A stretch of DNA of 38,198 nt from Clostridia bacterium (GTDB taxonomy: Bacteria > Bacillota > Clostridia > Christensenellales > UBA1242). The number at the start of each line of letters is the position of its first letter. Within the stretch, counting starts at the first letter, position 1. Positions 26,259 through 33,440 of the stretch are shown here, piece after piece. The translations under genes were made by a program, and so were the position numbers. Under the pieces are notes generated by a model that was given only the letters and a program-made list of their open reading frames with translations, was not told where the DNA came from and did not search any database. Location of the stretch: assembly GCA_028708805.1 (NCBI GenBank), contig JAQVYC010000010.1, positions 1-38,198 of the forward strand, written 5' to 3'.

Positions 26259-26347
26259 TTTTTCCTTTTTAAAAAAGTGCCGCCTTTTTAGTTCTCTATA
26301 TTTTTTTAAAGTATTTTTTTCAGAACTTTAATATCTCAATAAGTTTT

Positions 26348-26376
26348 ATTATACATAAAATTAATAATTTTTTCAA
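26348..26376 (-). promoter_or_regulatory. Sigma-A-type promoter of lepA
   Basis: On the minus strand: TTGAAA (26371-26376), a 17-bp spacer and TATAAT (26348-26353), giving a leader of about 80 bases with a small GC-rich loop hairpin just before the lepA ribosome site. Confidence 0.7.
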
Positions 26377-26436
26377 TAAAATGAATGAAATAATTTTTTT
26401 AAATAAATTAAAATAAAGATTTTAAAAATGTTTGGT

Positions 26437-26472
26437 TAAAAAAATATTCAGGTTAGCCCTGAATATTTTTTC
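26437..26472 (-). terminator. Intrinsic terminator of the rplJ-rplL operon
   Basis: A long stem (AAATATTCAGG / CCTGAATATTT) with a 5-base loop is flanked by T-runs on both strands. On the minus strand it follows the rplL stop by about 30 bases. Confidence 0.9.
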
Positions 26473-26498
26473 ACACAAATTATATAACTTATAATAAA

Positions 26499-26873
26499 TT
26501 ATTTAAGTTCAACTGTTGCACCTGCTTCTTTAAGCTTGGTTTCCATTTCTTTTGCTTCTGCTGTTGCAACATTTTCTTTTATTGTTGAAGGAGCTCCGTC
26601 TACTAAAGCTTTTGCTTCAGATAAACCTAAGCCGGTTATTTCTCTTACTACTTTAATAACTGCTATTTTGTTAGCTCCAATTTCCTTTAAACTAACTGTG
26701 AATTCTGTTTTCTCTTCAGCTTCTGCTGCTGCTCCTGCTACTGGAGCTGCTGCCATAGCAACTGGTGCTGCTGCACTTACTCCGAATTCTTCTTCTAATT
26801 GTTTAACAAGTTCACTTACCTCAACTACGGTAAGTTTTTTAATTTCTTCTACTATTTTATTAATATCTGCCAT
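26499..26873 (-). CDS. rplL: 50S ribosomal protein L7/L12
   Basis: A 124-residue bL12. It has an N-terminal dimerisation helix (about 1-30), an Ala-rich hinge ([20 protein letters not shown], about 36-55), and a C-terminal factor-binding domain with [24 protein letters not shown]. It forms the mobile ribosomal stalk that recruits translation factors. It is cotranscribed with rplJ, 41 bases upstream, the standard arrangement that sets L12 output through the L10 leader. Confidence 0.98.
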   Translation of the reverse strand: MADINKIVEEIKKLTVVEVSELVKQLEEEFGVSAAAPVAMAAAPVAGAAAEAEEKTEFTVSLKEIGANKIAVIKVVREITGLGLSEAKALVDGAPSTIKENVATAEAKEMETKLKEAGATVELK

Positions 26874-26914
26874 TTTAATTCTCCTTTATATGACTTTTAA
26901 TTTTTTCGTTTTTT

Positions 26915-27430
26915 TTATTTTTTTGATATAGCATCTAATGCAGTAACTAATCCTCTCACTGGTGCATTTAGAACACGCACTGTTCTTGTGATTGGTTCTT
27001 GCAATAAGCCCAAAAGCATTGCAATAAGAGTTTCTTTTCCTGGTAATTTTGCAAGAATTTCAACTTTATTTGCTTCAATAACTTTGCCTGATAATATACC
27101 AAATTTAATTTTCAATTTTTTGTTTTTGTTAATTGTATTTAATAATATTTTAGGAATATTCACTTCGTCTTGATTAGAAAATGCAATGCCCGTGTTTCCT
27201 TCCAAAAACTTATCGCAACCGCTTATGCCTAATTGATTTAAAGCAATTAACATTAAACGATTTTTATAAACCTTATACTCGCCACCTGCTTCACGAAATG
27301 CTTTTCTCATTTCGAAATCTTCTTGAACTGTCATTCCAACATAGTCCACGAAAGCCACAGATTTTGCAGCAGTTATTTTGGTTTTTATTTCTTCTACAAT
27401 TAATTTTTTTGCTTCTAAATTTGCGCTCAA
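26915..27430 (-). CDS. rplJ: 50S ribosomal protein L10
   Basis: A 171-residue uL10 starting MSANLEAKKLIVEEIKTKI. It has FVDYVGMTVQEDFEMRKAFREAGGEYKVYKNRL in the rRNA-binding domain and a C-terminal helix that holds L12 dimers. The start is TTG (27428-27430), since GGAGG lies six bases before it. Reading frames that open further upstream only run through the L10 leader RNA. L10 is the repressor of its own operon through that leader. The usual rplK-rplA pair is not upstream. Confidence 0.96.
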   Translation of the reverse strand: MSANLEAKKLIVEEIKTKITAAKSVAFVDYVGMTVQEDFEMRKAFREAGGEYKVYKNRLMLIALNQLGISGCDKFLEGNTGIAFSNQDEVNIPKILLNTINKNKKLKIKFGILSGKVIEANKVEILAKLPGKETLIAMLLGLLQEPITRTVRVLNAPVRGLVTALDAISKK

Positions 27431-27622
27431 AACAAACCTCCTTTCGTTTTTATTGAACTTTAATTTGTGTGGTAAAAAAACAATATCTTCCAAAGCCGAA
27501 AAAGAATGTTGGAAAATATTGTTAAGTTTCATAAATACATCTCTCTCTCGGCAAGTAACATTTAGTTTTACGCTAATTCAAGCACTTGCTGTCTTTGAAA
27601 TCAAAGATAATGTTTAAATACA
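27431..27622 (-). promoter_or_regulatory. L10 leader RNA with attenuator (rplJL 5' UTR)
   Basis: On the minus strand the leader carries the conserved L10 site: GACAGCAAGTG (near 27585-27595) pairs across an A-rich kink region with ACTTGCCGAG (near 27548-27557). Next comes a long terminator hairpin and then the rplJ Shine-Dalgarno sequence. This is the Firmicute ribosomal-L10 autoregulatory element: free L10 or L10(L12)4 binds the leader and favours termination. The match in motif order and position is strong. Confidence 0.92.
27474..27523 (-). terminator. Attenuator hairpin in the L10 leader
   Basis: On the minus strand a stem of about 15 bp (AACAATATTTTCCAA / TTGGAAGATATTGT, one G-T pair) is followed by seven T's. 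It lies between the L10-binding stem and rplJ, as expected for a regulated terminator. Confidence 0.9.
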
Positions 27623-27628
27623 AAAAGC

Positions 27629-27657
27629 ATTATAAATCATTTTATTCTTGTTGTCAA
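27629..27657 (-). promoter_or_regulatory. Consensus sigma-A promoter of rplJ-rplL
   Basis: On the minus strand: TTGACA (27652-27657), exactly 17 bp, then TATAAT (27629-27634). This full consensus match fits a highly expressed ribosomal operon. Start point expected near 27622. Confidence 0.93.
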
Positions 27658-27818
27658 CACATTTTACTTACATTGCTAAATATTTGTTTGATTATGAATT
27701 TTTGTAGTATAATCATTAGTTTAAATAAGTTTTTCTTGTATTAATTACAGAAAAATAAAAATAATAAAAAATATTTAAAATCACAGAAAGACTTTTGACT
27801 TATTTATAGTGTCGGGTA

Positions 27819-27847
27819 TTGACAAATAAGCAAAACTAGTTTAATAT
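27819..27847 (+). promoter_or_regulatory. Strong sigma-A-type promoter of the paralogue operon
   Basis: TTGACA (27819-27824), a 17-bp spacer and TAATAT (27842-27847). The start point should fall near 27854, which argues against the TTG start at 27859 and for the ATG at 27892. A second TATAAT at 27708-27713 may be an upstream promoter with a poor -35. Confidence 0.8.
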
Positions 27848-27891
27848 AAGGGTGCTTATTGAAGAAAAAATCAAAGCACTTAGAGGTATTA

Positions 27892-28797
27892 ATGGAAAAT
27901 GACAATGTTGTTGATGTCGCAAAACAAATAAATGACACAACCTCGAATAGAATAAAACAAGAATTTTGTTTAATTATTCCTGATTTATTTAAAAAAATCC
28001 CAGATTATCAGCAAATTGAAAAAATAATTAAAAATCTTAATTCTTACAAAAACAAAAAATGCTTTTCTCATACCAGCAGAACAATTGATATTTATAAAAT
28101 TGACTCAGTATACGGAAATATTATCGTTTCTTCTAATCAGCCTATTGAAGGCACAAATAAAGAAAAAACAAAATACAGAGATGTTGGTCAGTTTAGAATT
28201 GATTATCTGTCAATTAATAAGCCTAAGATTATTTCACCAACGACTATTTCAATTGAATTAAACTTAAAAATATATGATGAAATCTTGTTGGATAAGCTAG
28301 GTTCTTATACCAGCTTATTAAAATTAGAAATATTTAAAAAGCCTAATGCTATTAAGAGCTATAATGACATTGTAAACACAAATGCTATTGTTAGGGTAAC
28401 AAAAGAAATGTCTTCTGATAAATCTTTTATTTATGAATACGGTTTAGGTGATGAGTTTAATAATGATGAACTAGATTTTGAAGATGACAGTTTTGAAGAT
28501 TATTCAGAAAGTCCTTTAAGCTTTTCAGAAATTGAAGAAGAAAACCTTGCAAGTGGTTTAGATTCTACAAAGATTATGTATTATGACGGTAAAGGGCAAT
28601 TGCTTGAAACAAGTAATAAAAAACATCAAGCAATTCAAATTCTAGGCTTTAAAAAACCTGATTTTGTTAAACAGATAGAAGAAATGATTGATGACTGGGA
28701 TGATGTGTATCAAGAAACATTAGCGGGAAACGCTTCTTATTATAAAGACCTGTATAAAAATTCAGATAGAAGAGATTCAAGAGATAGTCAAAGATAA
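27892..28797 (+). CDS. Unknown protein, first of a tandem paralogous pair
   Basis: A 301-residue soluble, acidic protein that I do not recognise. There is no signal peptide and no membrane helix. A very acidic stretch (near residues 195-230, rich in D, E and S) interrupts it, and the tail is charged (SDRRDSRDSQR). The C-terminal half aligns with the next gene: IFKKPN...AIVRVTKE, FIYEYGL, IMYYDGKGQLLE and IQILGFKKP match EKFNKPK...QIIRVTTY, VYCEYDL, VLYYDNKGRFFS and FEIIGQMKTP. The chosen ATG has GAGG five bases upstream; a TTG at 27859 would extend it by 11 residues but lies almost on the predicted transcription start. It is the first gene of a two-gene operon. Function unknown. Confidence 0.75.
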   Translation: MENDNVVDVAKQINDTTSNRIKQEFCLIIPDLFKKIPDYQQIEKIIKNLNSYKNKKCFSHTSRTIDIYKIDSVYGNIIVSSNQPIEGTNKEKTKYRDVGQFRIDYLSINKPKIISPTTISIELNLKIYDEILLDKLGSYTSLLKLEIFKKPNAIKSYNDIVNTNAIVRVTKEMSSDKSFIYEYGLGDEFNNDELDFEDDSFEDYSESPLSFSEIEEENLASGLDSTKIMYYDGKGQLLETSNKKHQAIQILGFKKPDFVKQIEEMIDDWDDVYQETLAGNASYYKDLYKNSDRRDSRDSQR

Positions 28798-28833
28798 TGA
28801 AAATCTAAATTTATTGTAAAAAGGAAAAGCAAA

Positions 28834-29652
28834 ATGGGAAACAAAAGAAAGTTATATTCAAAATTGTTATCACTAACTAATTTATTTAAGCTAGAATCTG
28901 AAAAAGATAATGTTGATTTAATTATTAATTCTAAATTTCTTCCATCGTGGATAACAACTAATCCAAGTTTCGAAGGGGTTGAAAAGGTTTTAAACTCGGG
29001 GCATCCTTGCGGTTGGCAAAAAACTAAATTTGGAGAAAACGATATAGTTTATTCCGGTAAGGGCTATATAAAATGTAAACCAGAAATTGCAATGCCTGAG
29101 GAAAATTATTTAAATGAAAATGTTGAAGATTCTTTGGCTAGTTATAACTTTACAATACAAGCCTCAAAAAAAACTGGTGAAGTGTTGTTAGCTAACTTCA
29201 AGTTCGATATTTTAGATGAAGACTTAGATATGGCGTTATGTTCGTATCCTAAAAACATTCTTTTTGAAAAATTCAACAAACCAAAAACCGCTCAACTTAT
29301 AGATAAAATGCTAGATGAGAACACAAATTATATTTTAGATGTGAACCAAATAATTCGTGTTACTACTTATGATTCGGTTTATTGTGAATATGACCTTTTA
29401 TCATACAATAATGATAACAGAGTTAGTGTTAAAATTGATAAAGCTTATGTTTTATATTATGACAACAAAGGTAGATTTTTTAGCCCCTTTGAAGACGATT
29501 ATACATCCTTTGAAATTATAGGGCAAATGAAAACACCAGCGGCAGAAGTTGCTGAGAATACACTTAAAATTTGGGGTGTTGATACTTTGTTCACACAAAC
29601 ACAAAAACAAAAACCACAGTATTCACAAGAATATGAAACAATGTTTCAATAA
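28834..29652 (+). CDS. Unknown protein, second of a tandem paralogous pair
   Basis: A 272-residue soluble protein, paralogous to the preceding gene over most of its length. The N-terminal part (LPSWITTNPSFEGVEKVLN, about 29-47) aligns with IPDLFKKIPDYQQIEKIIK, and the C-terminal motifs IIRVT, CEYDLL, YYDNKGRFF and FEIIGQMKTP are shared. It lacks the acidic insert of its partner and has a Gln-rich tail (TQKQKPQYSQ). There is no signal peptide or membrane segment. AAAGGAAAAG precedes the ATG; the gap to the first gene is 36 bases, and a strong terminator follows, so this is a clean bicistronic unit. Probably lineage-specific; the two products may pair with each other (inference). Confidence 0.75.
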   Translation: MGNKRKLYSKLLSLTNLFKLESEKDNVDLIINSKFLPSWITTNPSFEGVEKVLNSGHPCGWQKTKFGENDIVYSGKGYIKCKPEIAMPEENYLNENVEDSLASYNFTIQASKKTGEVLLANFKFDILDEDLDMALCSYPKNILFEKFNKPKTAQLIDKMLDENTNYILDVNQIIRVTTYDSVYCEYDLLSYNNDNRVSVKIDKAYVLYYDNKGRFFSPFEDDYTSFEIIGQMKTPAAEVAENTLKIWGVDTLFTQTQKQKPQYSQEYETMFQ

Positions 29653-29679
29653 AAATTAATTTCAAACAAAAGATTATAT

Positions 29680-29709
29680 ACGGTACAGGTTTAATTGTAC
29701 CGTTTTTTT
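29680..29709 (+). terminator. Intrinsic terminator of the paralogue operon
   Basis: A perfect 8-bp stem (ACGGTACA / TGTACCGT) with an 8-base loop is followed by T7 on the plus strand, about 30 bases past the stop codon. Confidence 0.92.
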
Positions 29710-29726
29710 ATTATTATATAATATAT

Positions 29727-30368
29727 CTAATCAGCTAAAACATTATATTTTTCAGCAACTTCATCTAAATTTATTCTACTTATTGAAATCTCATAGGCTG
29801 TTCTTGTTATAATACTACCATTCTCTAATTTCTTTTGGTAATCCCTACTTTGAATTCTTCCAACAATATTAATCTTTGAACCTATTTTCGCATCTTTGAT
29901 ATATCTTGCATTTCTGCCCCAAGCAATACAAGGCAAATAATCCGATTTATTATAAGCACGGTTAACAGCCACTAAAATATCGCAAATTTCTCGGTTGAAA
30001 GGTGTTGTTCTATACACTGGGTCTTTGCAAACAAAACCAGAAATTTCTACAATATTAGGATTCATAGTTTTATCGGAATTAATAATCTCTCGTGCGAACA
30101 CACTGAGAACAAGTTTGCTTTTACTTCCATTAATTTTGTTGAAACTTCTGAACTGTCCTTTTATCCCTATTTCTTGGCCTACAACAATATTTTTTAGCAT
30201 CTTTTCAGAAATTATCACAGGCAAAATGTCCATATGCTCAGATAATCTCGGCACAGAAAGTTTGACTTCATAAAAGCCTTCACCGAAGGTTTCGTGGCTG
30301 AAAATCGGTTCTTCTAGAATAGTTCCTATTAAAAAAGTTTTGTTGTTGTTTAATAATTCGTATTTCAT
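29727..30368 (-). CDS. Single-stranded DNA-binding protein with two OB folds
   Basis: A 213-residue SSB-like protein. The C-terminal half (about 103-205) is a recognisable SSB OB fold: VEISGFVCKDPVYRTTPFNREICDILVAVNR, then YLPCIAWGRNARYI, GSKINIVGRIQSRDY, and TAYEISISRI. The N-terminal half (about 8-95) repeats the pattern in weaker form (FLIGTILEEPIFSHETFGEGFYEVKLSVPR ... GQEIGIKGQFRSF). It ends EVAEKYNVLAD without the acidic DDDIPF tip used by housekeeping SSB to recruit partners. It is probably an accessory SSB or an SSB-derived DNA-binding protein, not the main ssb of the rpsF-ssb-rpsR operon. AGGAGAAA precedes the ATG. Confidence 0.85.
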   Translation of the reverse strand: MKYELLNNNKTFLIGTILEEPIFSHETFGEGFYEVKLSVPRLSEHMDILPVIISEKMLKNIVVGQEIGIKGQFRSFNKINGSKSKLVLSVFAREIINSDKTMNPNIVEISGFVCKDPVYRTTPFNREICDILVAVNRAYNKSDYLPCIAWGRNARYIKDAKIGSKINIVGRIQSRDYQKKLENGSIITRTAYEISISRINLDEVAEKYNVLAD

Positions 30369-30492
30369 TTTTTTCTCCTATTTATTTTTTTTATATTTCT
30401 CTTTTTAAGTAATTATTCCATAATATATATTGGCTTTAATTTATATTATTATATTGTTTTTTTTGCTTATCTGTTTTTTTCCTTTTTTATGT

Positions 30493-31266
30493 TTATGTCC
30501 CTGGGGTTTTATGCTGAACACCATTTCTGTCTATTGTGTAATCACTACTATAAATCAATTCCCCCACTGAAACAATTTTATAACCACGCATTTTTAATCT
30601 TTCTAATACCATTGTTAATGCAGGAATTATATTGTCTGAATTGTTATGGCATAATATTATTGAACCATTCTTTACACCGTTAATAATTCTTGTTGTTATG
30701 TCACCCGCTGATAATCCTTTCCAATCCAAACTGTCAACATCCCATTGAATTGGTGTCATATTTAATGATTCTATTGTATCAATTACAGTGTTGTTATATG
30801 CACCGAATGGACATCTGAAAAGTTTTACATCATCGCCTGTTACACTTTTAATCATATCATTTGCCAAAGTTATTTCTTCTTTTATCCGTTCTCTACCTAA
30901 GGTTGTTAAGTCGGGATGAGTATTCGAATGACATCCAATTTCTAGCCCTGCTTCTTTTATAGCTCTAACTTTATCAGGGTATTTATCAACCCAAAATCCT
31001 ACTAGAAAAAATGTTGCGGTGGCATCGTATTCAATTAATGTGTCTATTATTTGCTGAGTTTTTTCTGCACCCCACGAAGCATCGAAACTAATCGCTACTG
31101 TTTTTTCGGTTGTGTCAACACTGTAAATAGGTAGTTTTTTAGTGGAATAGCCGAAGAATACTTGTGCGGACGCAACTCCGTTAATTCCTACTGTAAGCAA
31201 AATAGCCACTAAGAGCATTGCTAAGGTAAATTTAATTGTTTTTGATTTAACAATACAAAAATGCAT
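30493..31266 (-). CDS. pdaB: Polysaccharide deacetylase, sporulation PdaB type
   Basis: A 257-residue NodB-fold protein. The N-terminal signal/anchor helix is about 12-34. The catalytic domain is about 55-240, with SFDASWG (D62) in place of the usual TFDDG, HSNTH (metal ligands H113 and H117), RCPFGAYN in place of RPPYG, and ILCHNN near 205-209. The DxSWG variant, length and short N-terminal anchor fit the PdaB family needed for late spore development, rather than a vegetative chitooligosaccharide deacetylase. It would act outside the membrane on peptidoglycan or spore-envelope sugar. GAGG lies before the ATG. Monocistronic as far as visible. The sporulation assignment rests on family resemblance. 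Confidence 0.85.
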   Translation of the reverse strand: MHFCIVKSKTIKFTLAMLLVAILLTVGINGVASAQVFFGYSTKKLPIYSVDTTEKTVAISFDASWGAEKTQQIIDTLIEYDATATFFLVGFWVDKYPDKVRAIKEAGLEIGCHSNTHPDLTTLGRERIKEEITLANDMIKSVTGDDVKLFRCPFGAYNNTVIDTIESLNMTPIQWDVDSLDWKGLSAGDITTRIINGVKNGSIILCHNNSDNIIPALTMVLERLKMRGYKIVSVGELIYSSDYTIDRNGVQHKTPGT

Positions 31267-31448
31267 CTTGCCTCACTTTTAATATAAACTAATTTACTTA
31301 GTTAGTAAAATTAATTTTTTATAGATTTTTGTTATAATTTTTTATTCTTTGTCGTTTTTTCTTTACAAAACTAATATATTATGTTTTTTTTATGTTTATT
31401 ACATTTTTTCATTACTTTGTTGAAAAAGAATTAAACAATTAAAGTAAT

Positions 31449-32606
31449 TTATTTGTTTAGTTTTTCACTTTCATATTTTAATGCAATATTTTTTACCGCT
31501 TTTATTAATTTTGTTATATCTGTATATGTAGTGAAAAAAGACATTGAGACTCTGACTATTCCTTGATGTAAGGTTTTCAATTCGATATGTTTTAAAGGAG
31601 CACAATGCAAACCACTTCGAACCATAATGTCATATTTTTTGTCTAAAATTTCAGCAACATCTACTGAGGGCATATCCCCAATATTAAAACATAGAATGCC
31701 GTTTGCATTATCGGGATGAGTATAAACTTTGATATTTTTTATTTTTGATAATTCATAATTTAAAAAGGTTGTTAAGTCTTCGATTTTTTCGTTTATTTTG
31801 CTAAAATTTTGAATTACAAACCTTAAACCAGCCCCTAGCCCTAGAATACTAGGAGTTGGCAATGTTCCACTTTCAAAGCACTCAGGAGCATATTTGGGTT
31901 GTTCTACACTGAAAGATTCAGTCCCAGTTCCACCAAACCTTATAGGCCTTAATTTCGTTCTGGAACTAAAAGCTAAAACCCCTACACCTTGCGGAGCATA
32001 AAGTCCTTTATGTGGCGAAAAAGCAAGTAAATCAATTCTTTGTTTTAGCATATTTATTTGTTTATGACCAATACTCTGAGCGGCATCAACTAAAAAAGTT
32101 ATACACTTTTCATAACAAACTTTTCCTATATCATAAATGTCTGCTTCCATTCCGTCTACATTAGAAATATGGTTACAACAAATTAAATATGTATTAGGCT
32201 CAATACATTTCAAAATATCTTCCGCTCTTAATTTATCGTTCCTAGATGGCTTTGCAACTGTAACTTCAACCAATCCCTTAGACTTTAATTCAAAAATAGG
32301 TCTTAATGATGAATTATGGTCATTAGATGTGCAAATAATATGCCCGCCTTTTCGGCAAGAGCCTAAAATTGCAAGGTTTAAAGCATCTGTACATCCACTT
32401 GTAAAAATAACATTTTCAGGTGTTTCTGCCCCTATAAATTCGCTGATTTCAGCTCTAATACCAGCAACTTTCATTGCCGTTTTAACACTAAACGAATGTC
32501 CACTCCTTCCCGGATTTGCCCCGTATTTTGTAAAACTCTGATTAACTGCATTTATAACTTCTTTGGGTTTTGGAAAAGAAGTTGCACTATTATCTAAATA
32601 AATCAT
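31449..32606 (-). CDS. Cysteine desulfurase family protein (class V aminotransferase fold)
   Basis: A 385-residue PLP enzyme. It has MIYLDNSATSFPKP at the start, GCTDALNLAI (cofactor phosphate site, about 71-80), an NHISNVDG segment, the PLP lysine K200 in FSPHKGLYAPQG, and the sulfur-accepting Cys335 in RSGLHCAPL, like the SufS/CsdB group. It fits the subfamily of class V desulfurases found beside selenium-linked genes. It likely strips S (or Se) from cysteine (selenocysteine) and hands it to a carrier. AAAGG precedes the ATG. It is divergent from a DUF3343 carrier-like gene with only 99 bases between them, which supports this role. Confidence 0.9.
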   Translation of the reverse strand: MIYLDNSATSFPKPKEVINAVNQSFTKYGANPGRSGHSFSVKTAMKVAGIRAEISEFIGAETPENVIFTSGCTDALNLAILGSCRKGGHIICTSNDHNSSLRPIFELKSKGLVEVTVAKPSRNDKLRAEDILKCIEPNTYLICCNHISNVDGMEADIYDIGKVCYEKCITFLVDAAQSIGHKQINMLKQRIDLLAFSPHKGLYAPQGVGVLAFSSRTKLRPIRFGGTGTESFSVEQPKYAPECFESGTLPTPSILGLGAGLRFVIQNFSKINEKIEDLTTFLNYELSKIKNIKVYTHPDNANGILCFNIGDMPSVDVAEILDKKYDIMVRSGLHCAPLKHIELKTLHQGIVRVSMSFFTTYTDITKLIKAVKNIALKYESEKLNK

Positions 32607-32609
32607 ATC

Positions 32610-32639
32610 TTAACCTTTCAAATATTTTCTTACTATAAT
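32610..32639 (+). promoter_or_regulatory. Possible promoter of the DUF3343 gene
   Basis: TTAACC (32610-32615), an 18-bp spacer and a perfect TATAAT (32634-32639) point toward the small carrier-like gene. The -35 overlaps the ribosome-site region of the divergent desulfurase gene. Confidence 0.45.
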
Positions 32640-32705
32640 GATATGAAAGTAAAATTTATTTTGCTTTAAAACCAATAATTACACGAGTTACTTGAAGGAG
32701 AAACA

Positions 32706-32927
32706 ATGAATTACACATTAGCTGTATTCAGAGCAAGAACGCAAACATTATTGTTTGTAAAATTATTGAATTCTTATGGCATTGCGGTTTCTGTTATAAA
32801 TACACCAAGAAATTTAAATATTTCTTGCGGAATATCTGCCAAGTTTGCCTCTATATATTTAAACATTGCCGAAGACATTATAAGAAGACGAAAGTTTGAT
32901 AGCTTTGCAGGATTTTACTCTGTTTAA
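32706..32927 (+). CDS. DUF3343 (putative Se/S carrier) protein
   Basis: A 73-residue protein of the DUF3343 family. It has the YTLAVFRARTQTLLFVKLLN start, INTPRNLNISCGISAKFA with the single conserved Cys (SCG, about residue 46), and a GFYSV end. The family is called a putative selenium/sulfur carrier because it is a persistent neighbour of selD, yedF and desulfurase genes, with one invariant Cys in a TusA-like size range. Here the neighbour is a divergent class V desulfurase whose Cys could load it. AAGGAG lies six bases before the ATG. No selA/selB/selD is in the window. Confidence 0.88.
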   Translation: MNYTLAVFRARTQTLLFVKLLNSYGIAVSVINTPRNLNISCGISAKFASIYLNIAEDIIRRRKFDSFAGFYSV

Positions 32928-32975
32928 GTAAGATAAATTTTACATATATTTAATAATAACAATTTCGGTTAAGTT

Positions 32976-33287
32976 TCAACTGAAAAATTCTATTATATTA
33001 TCAACACAAATTCCTCTTTCTTTTTGTGCTATTAATGCTTGTTTTATAATGCTTTTTTCATTTTCCGTTAAGTATATATTATTTAACTTGAAACTCTTTA
33101 AAATGCGAATTCCACCATTTCTACCTTGCTCACAAATAACAGGAATTCCAGCAGAAGTTAATGTATCTAAATATCTGTAAACCGTGCGTTTGCTTATCTC
33201 AAATTTTTCAGCAATGATTTTTGCCGTTATCTTTTCTTTTTGAATTATAAATAAAAATATCCCAAATACTAAATATTGTTTTAACAT
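32976..33287 (-). CDS. Short HTH_11 (DeoR/YafY-type) transcriptional regulator
   Basis: A 103-residue DNA-binding protein. The N-terminal winged helix is ITAKIIAEKFEISKRTVYRYLDTLTSAGIPV (about 20-50), followed by the wing EQGRNGGIRIL, as in YafY/DeoR-like regulators. It ends after a short helical stretch (LTENEKSIIKQAL) and has no WYL ligand domain. There is no room for one downstream, since only 48 bases separate it from the convergent DUF3343 gene. It is either a naturally short member or an old truncation; the strong AAGGAG site and clean promoter suggest it is expressed. A dyad overlaps its own -35, so it is probably autoregulated. Confidence 0.85.
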   Translation of the reverse strand: MLKQYLVFGIFLFIIQKEKITAKIIAEKFEISKRTVYRYLDTLTSAGIPVICEQGRNGGIRILKSFKLNNIYLTENEKSIIKQALIAQKERGICVDNIIEFFS

Positions 33288-33311
33288 ATATCTCCTTGAT
33301 ATCTATAATCT

Positions 33312-33340
33312 ATTATAAACATAAATATAGACAAAGTCAA
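33312..33340 (-). promoter_or_regulatory. Sigma-A-type promoter of the HTH regulator
   Basis: On the minus strand: TTGACT (33335-33340), a 17-bp spacer and TATAAT (33312-33317), with a short leader to AAGGAG and the ATG at 33287. Confidence 0.85.
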
Positions 33341-33359
33341 ACATATGTTCGAATGTTTG
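33338..33359. promoter_or_regulatory. Operator-like dyad overlapping the regulator's -35
   Basis: CAAACAT and ATGTTTG form perfect inverted 7-bp arms around 8 bases. The site overlaps the last bases of the -35 and reaches upstream. Its left part also resembles the Gram-positive LexA box (CAAACATATGTTCG, two mismatches to CGAACRNRYGTTYC). Confidence 0.65.
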
Positions 33360-33440
33360 ATGATTGTTTATAATAATCAAATAAAAAAATTTGATATACT
33401 TCAAGCTTGAAATTTCGAAAAGGCAACATTTATTTAAAAA

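Noticed and set aside
26536-26931. A 131-residue plus-strand frame opposite rplL
   Set aside because: Its Ala/Ser-rich content is the mirror of the L12 hinge codons; no independent support.
27431-27532. A 34-residue N-terminal extension of L10
   Set aside because: It translates the attenuator and leader RNA; the family N-terminus and GGAGG fit the TTG at 27430.
27378-27617. Plus-strand open frames opposite rplJ and its leader
   Set aside because: They are antisense shadows of rplJ and the L10 leader, with no ribosome site.
28951-29010. P-x-G-W-x-K-x-K motif shared by the second paralogue and the large surface protein
   Set aside because: The match spans about a dozen residues in otherwise unrelated sequence; likely chance.
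33338-33351. LexA/SOS box upstream of the HTH regulator
   Set aside because: It has two mismatches to the Gram-positive consensus, and the longer perfect dyad explains the site better; kept only as an alternative.
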